This document shows positions 22,542-28,186 of a DNA stretch of 28,186 nucleotides, in pieces (position 1 is the stretch's first letter; every line of letters begins with the position of its first letter). The position numbers were made by a program, and so were the translations under genes. Source of the DNA: DASPWW01 sp035637595 (lineage in GTDB: Bacteria; Actinomycetota; Thermoleophilia; Solirubrobacterales; 70-9). The stretch covers positions 1-28,186 of the forward strand of contig DASPWW010000186.1 of the NCBI GenBank assembly GCA_035637595.1, given 5' to 3'. The notes below the pieces were generated by a model. It ran no database searches, was not told the DNA's origin, and saw only the letters and a list, made by a program, of their open reading frames with translations.

Positions 22542-23345
22542 CCGCTCGCCTCTCGCCGGCCGCGGCGGGATGGCCGGCGTGGCGGGCGCCAGTCCGACCG
22601 CCCTCAGGCGGCGGCGATGCTGACGCGCGACGCGCTCCCGCATCGCCTCGTCCAGGACGTCGCCCCAGGCGTCGAGCGCCTCGGCGTCGCCGGCCAGCAG
22701 GCGCTCGAGGGCGGGCTCCTCGATGCCGACGTCCTGGAGGACCCGGGCCCCGAAGCCGAGATGCCAGCGCTCGTCGCGGAGCACGAGTTCGACCCCGCCC
22801 CGAAGCCCCGGAAGCTCGACGTCCCCGAGCAGCTCCAGCATCGTGAGCTGGCCGGCGGTGAACACGACGCCCTCGAGAACCATGTGGTAGAGGCCGACGG
22901 CGTCGCCGAGCCGTGCGGCACCGACGCCGAGGCGCCGCGCCGCGGCGGGCAGCCTCACCTCGAAGAGCTCGCAGAACTCCGGGCGCAGCACGGCACGCAG
23001 GGCGTCTCGGCGCTGCTCGGCGCCTTGGCCGGGCGCGCACGCCACCTCGACAGCGACGCGATCGAAGAAGCGCGCATGGCGTCCCTCGTCGGCCGCCTGG
23101 GCACGGAAGCATGCGGCGCGCTCGGGCGGGTCATCGGCGATCGCAAACGGCTCGAGCTCGCCCGCGAACGCCGCCTCCCCGATGCAGAAGCCGGCGAGCA
23201 GCACCGTAAGCCGCCGCCGCTGGCCCTCGCCGAGCTGGGGCCAGTTCTCCGCGTCGTGCCGTAGGTCCAGCGCCCGCTCGTCCCAGCGCAGCTCCTCGGC
23301 GACGCTCAGGAAGTGGTCGTAGCCGGCGAGGAGCACGACGGCCAA
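22521..23345 (-). CDS. R2-like ferritin-fold di-metal oxidase (R2lox-like)
   Basis: 274 residues. All six expected metal ligands can be seen with the spacing of the ribonucleotide-reductase R2/R2lox superfamily: Glu57 (GFCIGEAAFAGEL), Glu87 and His90 (ADEGRHARFF), Glu158 (YHMVLEGVVFTAG), Glu192 and His195 (LRDERWHLGFG). A tyrosine (Tyr153) sits five residues before Glu158, where, as I recall, R2lox proteins have the cross-linked tyrosine. The valine partner position appears to be Phe. No large ribonucleotide-reductase subunit is near, and the length is right for a stand-alone ligand-binding oxidase. The TTG at 23345 is the first start; a GTG four codons inward is possible. It overlaps the ABM-fold gene at the 3' end. 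Confidence 0.8.
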   Translation of the reverse strand: MAVVLLAGYDHFLSVAEELRWDERALDLRHDAENWPQLGEGQRRRLTVLLAGFCIGEAAFAGELEPFAIADDPPERAACFRAQAADEGRHARFFDRVAVEVACAPGQGAEQRRDALRAVLRPEFCELFEVRLPAAARRLGVGAARLGDAVGLYHMVLEGVVFTAGQLTMLELLGDVELPGLRGGVELVLRDERWHLGFGARVLQDVGIEEPALERLLAGDAEALDAWGDVLDEAMRERVARQHRRRLRAVGLAPATPAIPPRPARGERLLDRVQ

Positions 23346-23389
23346 CCAGTATCGTGCACCGCCGCTTGCGCCGCTGCGTCGATCCGGGC

Positions 23390-23395
23390 TAGGAT
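23390..23395 (+). promoter_or_regulatory. Putative -10 box (TAGGAT) of secreted-protein gene
   Basis: TAGGAT lies 35 bases before ATG 23431, with a strong SD (GGGGAGGAG) in between. Confidence 0.4.
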
Positions 23396-23430
23396 CGGCG
23401 CCCGGGCACTGACACGAGGGGAGGAGACGG

Positions 23431-24600
23431 ATGAGCGCACGTGTTGGGCCGGCCCATGGTTACCGGGTCGCCGCACTGGCCCTGACCGCGGCGTGCGCTG
23501 CGCTGGTCCTCCTGCCTACCGCCTCCGCCTCGGCTCACACGGGCGACGACTTCGCCGAGTACGGCACCGCCACCGTCGACGGCGTCATCTCCGGCGGCGA
23601 GTACGAGGGCTCGTGCATCGGGCCGATCAGCTACATCGTGCCGGGGGGCTCCCCCTACCAGCTCACGATCTGCGAGCAGAACGACGAGCAGAACGATTAC
23701 TACGCGGTCCAGACCAACGACCCGACGAGCCCGCCGGGCGACGACGACTCGGCGATGTTCTGGTTCGACGACGACCACGACGGAGCCGTGGCGCAAGCAG
23801 CCGAGAGCTGCCCCTACGGGGATCCCAATGAGGACCAGATCGGGTGGTTCCTCGGCGGGTTCTTCGACGGGCTCTACTGCCGCCAGCCCGGTCAGACGAG
23901 CTTCGGGTCCGACTTCTACCCATCGGGCTTCGACGGCACCGGCGCACACGTGTTCACGCCCGGCGTCGGATCGGTGTTCGAGTTCTCGCACCCGCTCGAC
24001 TCGGGCGACTCCGACGACTACAGCCTCGCTGTCCACGACAAGGTCGGGTGGTGCCTGACCTACGACGACACCTCCCTCAGCCCGCCGACGAACCCGGGAT
24101 TCGCGTTCGGGGAGTTTCAGTACCCGAGCGGCTGCTTCGTCGACTTCTCGAACTCGACGGGTGGCCTGGTGAGGGGGGACACCACCCTGTTCGGCGACGT
24201 CACGAAGCTCAGCGAGCTCGACGAGCTGGTCGAAAAGCTCAAGAACAAGCTCAAGGACCTCGTCGCGATCTGCAAGTTCTGCCCGCCCGACCCGCGGGCC
24301 AAGCTGCTCGAGCGGATCAACGAGGCGATCGAGCGGCTCGGCGAGCTGAACCAGAAGGCCGCGGCGAAGGAGCTCAAGGGCTTCGCCAAGCAGACCAAGC
24401 ACTTCATCAACGCCGAGATCCTCCCTGCGGGGAAGGCCAAGACCTTCATCAAGAAGGCGAAGTTGTTCATCAAGAAGATCAAGGCCGTCGTGATACCTGC
24501 CGAGGTGCCGGACGCACCGGCGCCGGTCGGGGAGACCCACCCGTTCGAGGCGATTTTGAGCCCCAACGGCGAGGCGATTCGCTCCGCTGCGGGGCCCTGA
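23431..24600 (+). CDS. Secreted protein of unknown function with lysine-rich helical C terminus
   Basis: 389 residues. A signal peptide (helix VAALALTAACAALVLLP, likely cleavage after ASA near residue 35) is followed by a beta-rich acidic domain of about 210 residues. It begins with TATVDGVISGGEYEGSC and contains WFDDDHDG and several cysteines, recalling CBM9/DOMON-like modules that open with a DG.....EW element. The last third is helical and charged: ELVEKLKNKLKDLVAICKFC, a CPPDPRAKLLERINEAIERL region and KTFIKKAKLFIKKIKAV. The mature protein is probably extracellular and may bind ligand or the cell surface. It faces the DUF2207 gene convergently. Family not firmly recognised. Confidence 0.75.
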   Translation: MSARVGPAHGYRVAALALTAACAALVLLPTASASAHTGDDFAEYGTATVDGVISGGEYEGSCIGPISYIVPGGSPYQLTICEQNDEQNDYYAVQTNDPTSPPGDDDSAMFWFDDDHDGAVAQAAESCPYGDPNEDQIGWFLGGFFDGLYCRQPGQTSFGSDFYPSGFDGTGAHVFTPGVGSVFEFSHPLDSGDSDDYSLAVHDKVGWCLTYDDTSLSPPTNPGFAFGEFQYPSGCFVDFSNSTGGLVRGDTTLFGDVTKLSELDELVEKLKNKLKDLVAICKFCPPDPRAKLLERINEAIERLGELNQKAAAKELKGFAKQTKHFINAEILPAGKAKTFIKKAKLFIKKIKAVVIPAEVPDAPAPVGETHPFEAILSPNGEAIRSAAGP

Positions 24601-24605
24601 CGCTG

Positions 24606-24617
24606 GGGTCGCGACCC
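24606..24617. repeat. 12-base palindrome between convergent genes
   Basis: GGGTCGCGACCC lies in the 28-base gap between the secreted-protein and DUF2207 stops. It could form a short hairpin but has no T tract, so termination is only possible. Confidence 0.3.
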
Positions 24618-24628
24618 GGCTCCGGTCC

Positions 24629-26452
24629 CTACCAGGAGCCCCCGCCGCCCCCGCCCGAGAAGCCCCCGCCTCCGCCGCCCGAGAAGCCCCCGCCGCCTCC
24701 GCTGCTGCTCGACTCGGGGGCGACCTGCGACGAGAACCCCGAGCTGAAGGCGGTGCCCGAGAACGACGAGTCGACGAACGCCCCCGTGAACATGTAGGAG
24801 CTCCAGTTGCCGTCGCTCGACGCGCTCTCGGCGACGGGAGCGGGGATCCGACCCGACTTGATCATCCTGTCGGCGGTTCCGAACGCGACGCCGTAGACCA
24901 GGATCCGCTTCCACAACTCGAGTGTGGCGGGCGGGTCGTCATCGAGCCGCGGGAAGTCCTCGGTCCAATGAGCGAACGCGCCCCAGCGCGCGCTGCGCTT
25001 GCGGTAGTCGGGCGCGAGGCGCTTGAAGCGGGTCGCGGGTAGGACAAGGACGCCGACCACCGTCGCCGCCCCGATAAGCGCCGGCAGGAAGAACTTCTCC
25101 TCGATGTCCACGTAGATCAGCGTCACGGCGCCGAACAGCAGGAGCAGGACGAGCGCCAGGGTCCCGCGTACACGGTTGAGGTTGAGATCCCACTTGAGCT
25201 GGCCCTCGTCGGCAGCGTCGAGCGACGAGGTCATCGCCTCCCAGCGCGCGCGCCATGTATCGGAGTGCTGTGGGATGCGGTCGCGCATCTCGCTCAGCGC
25301 GACGGCCTCGCCCTCGAGCAGCTGGTCGAAGAACGACAGCACCTGCTCTTCGTAGGCCTCGAGCTTGTCGCCGCCGGGGCGGTCGGTGCTCTTCGCGAGC
25401 GCGAGGTCGAGCTTCTCCTCGTCGGTCGTGACCGAGTTGGCCTTGTAGTAGCCGCGATCGGTGAGGTCGAGCAGGGTCGCGAGCACGGTGTTGGTGCTGT
25501 CGGAGCCCTCGTAGGCGAGTCCGTAGGCGAGCGCGGGGCCGGCGTCGTCGGGCGGTCCGGGCTCGTACTCGGGCGCGCCGCTGGGATGCTCGCGGGTCAG
25601 GAACGCCAGCAGCGCGAGGCTCAGGAGGGCGAGCGCCGTAAACCCGAGCGAGACGAGCAATACGTGGTGGGCGACCCAGCGCTTGAAGGTCGGCCATGGG
25701 GCGTTGAAGTCGTCGTCGAGCTGCTGCTCTTCGGCGAGGATCTTCGGCAGCCCGTCTCCCGCCGCGACGCGTGCCCCGCTGACGGCCTGGCCCGGCCGAC
25801 GGGGGACCGTGACCCGCATTTCGACCCCGGTGTGGTCGGGTACGTCGGTCGCCTCGAGCGTCGCGACCCCTTGCCCGCGCACCGTCTCGCCCTCGACGTC
25901 GCGCGGGTGGCCCCAGACGCGGTAGTCGCCGTCGGCCGGGTCGAGGGCCGGGTCGGTGAAGCTGGCGCTGAGGTGGTCGAGGTCGAAGTCCCACTGGTCG
26001 CCCCACACCGCCCAACCGACGTCGATCACGTCGTCGTAGGCGACGGCCCCGTCGATCACGCGGTAGGAGATCGTGAATGTGCGCTGCTCGTCGGTGGCGC
26101 GGTAGTGCCACACGATGCGCACGCCGTCCGGGATCGACTCGGCGCCGAACACACCCGGGGCATCGGTGCTGCCCAGCGCCGTGTTGCCCCCGGGGTGGTA
26201 GGGATGGCCCCCTTCGCTCACCTGGATGTCGGTCATCTTCTCGTCGTGAAGCAGGTTGATGTCGCGGTACGAGCCCTCGAACGTGCCCTGGTAGTCGAAC
26301 GTCAGCCGCTCGGTGACGAGCAGGCTTGCGTCGTTTGCGAGCTCGAGGTGGACGTCCGCGTCGATGACGTCGGAGCTCCTTGCCTGCGCGGCCGGGGCCA
26401 CGGCGAGCGCGGCGGTGAGGCACGCGGCGACGATCAGGGAGAGTCGGCGCAT
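24629..26452 (-). CDS. DUF2207 membrane protein with glycine-rich tail
   Basis: 607 residues. A signal peptide (LIVAACLTAALAVAPAAQA) precedes an extracellular domain starting SSDVIDADVHLELANDASLL with VTERLTFDYQGTFEGSYRDI, the DUF2207 signature. A membrane span near 265-285 and a large cytoplasmic part follow (VLATLLDLTDRGYYKANSV), with two further spans near 430-480. The C terminus has repeats of glycines and FS (GGGGGFSGGGGGGFSG) ending in SW. This plan is typical of the family, which often sits beside lemA, as here (2-base gap). Function unknown; probably an envelope protein. Low-complexity DNA encodes the tail at about 24630-24710. Confidence 0.88.
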   Translation of the reverse strand: MRRLSLIVAACLTAALAVAPAAQARSSDVIDADVHLELANDASLLVTERLTFDYQGTFEGSYRDINLLHDEKMTDIQVSEGGHPYHPGGNTALGSTDAPGVFGAESIPDGVRIVWHYRATDEQRTFTISYRVIDGAVAYDDVIDVGWAVWGDQWDFDLDHLSASFTDPALDPADGDYRVWGHPRDVEGETVRGQGVATLEATDVPDHTGVEMRVTVPRRPGQAVSGARVAAGDGLPKILAEEQQLDDDFNAPWPTFKRWVAHHVLLVSLGFTALALLSLALLAFLTREHPSGAPEYEPGPPDDAGPALAYGLAYEGSDSTNTVLATLLDLTDRGYYKANSVTTDEEKLDLALAKSTDRPGGDKLEAYEEQVLSFFDQLLEGEAVALSEMRDRIPQHSDTWRARWEAMTSSLDAADEGQLKWDLNLNRVRGTLALVLLLLFGAVTLIYVDIEEKFFLPALIGAATVVGVLVLPATRFKRLAPDYRKRSARWGAFAHWTEDFPRLDDDPPATLELWKRILVYGVAFGTADRMIKSGRIPAPVAESASSDGNWSSYMFTGAFVDSSFSGTAFSSGFSSQVAPESSSSGGGGGFSGGGGGGFSGGGGGGSW

Positions 26453-26454
26453 CG

Positions 26455-27060
26455 CTACTCGGGCGCTGCCGCCGTCTCGCCCGCCGCGGCACGGGCCTGG
26501 GCGATCGCGGAGTACCTGACCTCGGGCGGCTCGGCGGCCTCGTCGGGGGCATCAAAGAACTCGCGCGGGGTAAACCCGAACAGCCGCGCGATCATCACCG
26601 CTGGAAAGACCTGGATCAGGGTGTTGTAGGTCTGCACGGTGTCGTTGTAGACGCGGCGCGCGATCGCGATCCGGTCCTCGGTCTCGCTCAGGTCGGACTG
26701 AAGCCCCGCGAAGTTCTCGCTCGCCCTGAGCTGCGGATAGGCCTCGGCGATCGCGAGCAGGCGACCGAGCACCACGCTGAGCGTCCCCTCCGCCGCCGCT
26801 CGCCGCGGCGGCCCGCTCGCGGTCATCGCGTCGGAGCGCGCCTCCGTCACGCGCTCGAAGGTCGTGCGCTCGTGACCGGCGTAGCCCCTGACCGCCTCGA
26901 CGAGCGCGGGGATCAGGTCGTGGCGGCGCTTGAGCTCGACGTCGATCTGCGACCAGCTGTTGTCGACGGCGAGCCTCCGCGCCACCATGCGGTTGTAGGT
27001 CAGCCACACGAAGCCGACCACGGCCAGGACGATCGCGATCGCTATGAGAAGCGCAAGCAA
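26455..27060 (-). CDS. lemA: LemA family protein
   Basis: 201 residues. A single N-terminal helix (LALLIAIAIVLAVVGFVWLT) is followed by YNRMVARRLAVDNSWSQIDV, ELKRRHDLIPALVEAVRGYA, and later NDTVQTYNTLIQVFPAVMIA and FGFTPREFFDAPDEA. These are hallmarks of LemA: a membrane-anchored four-helix protein with its body outside. Its function is unknown; it pairs with DUF2207 proteins in many bacteria. The TTG at 27060 has TAGCGT 9 bases upstream. First gene of the leftward operon. Confidence 0.92.
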   Translation of the reverse strand: MLALLIAIAIVLAVVGFVWLTYNRMVARRLAVDNSWSQIDVELKRRHDLIPALVEAVRGYAGHERTTFERVTEARSDAMTASGPPRRAAAEGTLSVVLGRLLAIAEAYPQLRASENFAGLQSDLSETEDRIAIARRVYNDTVQTYNTLIQVFPAVMIARLFGFTPREFFDAPDEAAEPPEVRYSAIAQARAAAGETAAAPE

Positions 27061-27069
27061 TTCGCGGGA

Positions 27070-27075
27070 ACGCTA
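27070..27075 (-). promoter_or_regulatory. Putative -10 box (TAGCGT) of lemA operon
   Basis: TAGCGT on the minus strand, 9 bases before TTG 27060. Confidence 0.35.
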
Positions 27076-27121
27076 CCGCCCGCCGGTCCACCCGCGCAAC
27101 GCCACGCCGCGACAGGGCCGA

Positions 27122-27127
27122 TAGCCT
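27122..27127 (+). promoter_or_regulatory. Putative -10 box (TAGCCT) of phosphatase gene
   Basis: TAGCCT, 7-base spacer, TTG at 27135; leaderless arrangement back to back with the lemA promoter 46 bases away. Confidence 0.45.
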
Positions 27128-27134
27128 CGCCAGC

Positions 27135-27788
27135 TTGCGGCTGCTCGCTCTTCGCCACGCCGAGTCGGAGTCCAACGCGCACCCCGAGGCGGTGGCGCTG
27201 CCCGAGCGCCTTGGCGACCGGCTGACCGAGCGCGGCATCGAGCAGGCGGCGGCGGCGGCGCGGGCGTTGCGGGGCGCGGGGGCAACGCGCCTGCTCTCGA
27301 GCCCGATGGGTCGGGCGCGCGAGACCGCCGAGGCGCTGAGCCGCGAGCTCGGGCTCGAGGTCGAGATCGACGAAGAGATCCACGAGCTGCGCGAGTCGGC
27401 CGACTACCTCGACCTGCCGCCCGAGGAGCAGAAGCTGCGCCGCTGGTCGATGTGGATGGCGCAGCACGAGAGCCACCCCGACTACGCACCCGAGGGAGCG
27501 GAGTCGTTCAACGCAGTCCACTCCCGGGTACGGGGCTTTAAGAGCCGGCTAGAGCGCGGCGATCCGTCGGCGTGCGTGCTCGCGGTGACGCATGGGATCT
27601 TCCTGCGCTTCTTCTTCATCGACTCGCTGCTCGGCGGGCAGTTCGAGGCCCGCGACGTGGCGCGGCTGTGGAATCTGCGCACCTTCAACTGTGGGCTCAG
27701 CGTCTTCGAGCTCGACGAGCCGCGCCACCGGGCCGATCCCGACATCGAGGGGTGGAGGTGCGCGACCTGGATGCAGCCGCTGTCCTGA
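27135..27788 (+). CDS. Histidine phosphatase family protein
   Basis: 217 residues from TTG 27135. The N-terminal motif LLALRHAESESN (RHGE-like, here RHAE, catalytic histidine at about 8) and the later SPMGRARETAEAL and VTHGIFLRFFF (second histidine) mark the phosphoglycerate-mutase-like phosphatase superfamily. The Ala in place of Gly in RHG is a tolerated variant in this superfamily. Substrate unknown; members act on small phosphate esters or phosphoproteins. Start supported by TAGCCT 7 bases upstream. Confidence 0.88.
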   Translation: MRLLALRHAESESNAHPEAVALPERLGDRLTERGIEQAAAAARALRGAGATRLLSSPMGRARETAEALSRELGLEVEIDEEIHELRESADYLDLPPEEQKLRRWSMWMAQHESHPDYAPEGAESFNAVHSRVRGFKSRLERGDPSACVLAVTHGIFLRFFFIDSLLGGQFEARDVARLWNLRTFNCGLSVFELDEPRHRADPDIEGWRCATWMQPLS

Positions 27789-27849
27789 TCTCCGCCCCCG
27801 GCCCGCACGCCGATCTGTAGGGGTTCCCGCGCGCACGCCGCGGCGGTGA

Positions 27850-27872
27850 ACGCCAGACCGGGTAACTGGCGT
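27850..27872 (+). terminator. Hairpin after phosphatase gene
   Basis: ACGCCAG (27850-27856), 9-base loop, CTGGCGT (27866-27872), then GATTCTTT. A plausible weak terminator for the phosphatase gene ending at 27788; alternatively an operator for the RTX gene promoter 20 bases on. Confidence 0.4.
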
Positions 27873-27891
27873 GATTCTTTGCCTTCTTGGG

Positions 27892-27897
27892 TAGTTT
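27892..27897 (+). promoter_or_regulatory. Putative -10 box (TAGTTT) of RTX gene
   Basis: TAGTTT, 7-base spacer, ATG at 27905; predicts a leaderless transcript. The bases between lack a Shine-Dalgarno match. Confidence 0.45.
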
Positions 27898-27904
27898 CAA
27901 GGCC

Positions 27905-28186
27905 ATGAGGCGGTTCGGCGCGACCCTCGCGCTCACTCTGGCAGCCCTGCTCGTCGGCGCGCTCCCCGCGGCGGCCCAGGAGGCGGTCAAGTGCACGAAG
28001 CTCGAGAACCAGCTCCATGGCAGCCACGACCTCGAGGCTGGCAACGACCACGTCAGCCTTGGCCCCGGCAACGACAAGATTCAGGGCGGCAGCGGCAACG
28101 ACGTGATCAAGGGCGGTCCCGGCAACGACAAGCTGATCGGCGGCAGCGGCCAGGACAAGGTCTACGGCGGCCCCGGCAACGACCTG
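27905..28186 (+). CDS. Secreted RTX (calcium-binding nonapeptide repeat) protein, partial
   Basis: 94 residues before the window ends. A signal peptide (MRRFGATLALTLAALLVGAL then PAAA, cleavage near residue 24) leads directly into RTX-type repeats: LGPGNDKI, GGSGNDVIK, GGPGNDKLI, GGSGQDKVY and GGPGNDL. GGxGxDxx repeats bind calcium and fold into a parallel beta roll. Unlike Gram-negative RTX proteins this one has an N-terminal Sec-type signal and is probably exported that way; length and C terminus are unknown. Confidence 0.88.
   Translation, partial: MRRFGATLALTLAALLVGALPAAAQEAVKCTKLENQLHGSHDLEAGNDHVSLGPGNDKIQGGSGNDVIKGGPGNDKLIGGSGQDKVYGGPGNDL

Noticed and set aside
24640..24712. Tandem-like GC repeat with recurring CCCGAGAAGCCCCCGCC, considered as a regulatory or CRISPR-like array
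   Set aside because: It is the coding sequence of the glycine-FS tail of the DUF2207 protein; unit length is irregular and there are no spacers.

Overview
The window is high-GC, gene-dense bacterial DNA with short intergenic gaps and strong G/C bias at third codon positions. The gene mix (DUF3556 membrane protein, PspC-fused sensor kinase, DUF2207 plus LemA, MenB/BadI-type crotonase, frequent GTG and TTG starts) and the TANNNT -10 boxes lying right next to start codons point to Actinomycetota. A deep lineage such as Thermoleophilia is my guess, not something the sequence proves. I see no integrase, transposase, phage gene, CRISPR array or rRNA, so this reads as ordinary chromosome. The possible exceptions are one truncated tRNA and a few decayed gene fragments near the left end.

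Left part (1-8.3 kb): the start of a leftward cupin gene; a 5'-truncated tRNA-Pro(GGG); a leftward two-gene operon of a propeller lipoprotein and a chromate-type transporter ChrA; a decayed surface-protein tail; a rightward DUF1326 gene; a rightward coupled pair of a DUF3556 membrane protein and a phytoene-dehydrogenase-like flavoprotein; a small membrane ORF; and two convergent SnoaL-like genes.

Middle (8.3-18.7 kb): a DUF2294 gene; a divergent pair resembling BadI (ring-opening crotonase) and BadH (alcohol dehydrogenase, with a one-base frameshift); a VOC protein; a leftward four-gene envelope-stress-type operon (PspC/LiaF-like protein, 63-residue membrane protein, PspC-fused histidine kinase, LuxR-type regulator); a divergent FUSC transporter; an acetolactate decarboxylase; and a rightward coupled pair of a membrane protein and an acyl-CoA carboxylase carboxyltransferase.

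Right part (18.7-28.2 kb): two convergent GT-C-like polytopic proteins whose 3' ends overlap; a small ABM-fold protein; an R2-like di-metal oxidase; a secreted protein; a leftward LemA-DUF2207 operon; a histidine phosphatase; and the start of a secreted RTX-repeat protein cut by the window edge.

The recurrent features most worth following are transcriptional and translational. About ten genes have a TANNNT-like hexamer ending only 5-9 bases before the start codon, the arrangement expected for leaderless or nearly leaderless mRNAs. Three genes have no canonical start and seem to use CTG (two) or ATC (one). I do not see one clearly unprecedented multi-gene system. The best candidates for new biology are the PspC-kinase operon, the DUF3556-flavoprotein pair and the BadI/BadH-like pair.
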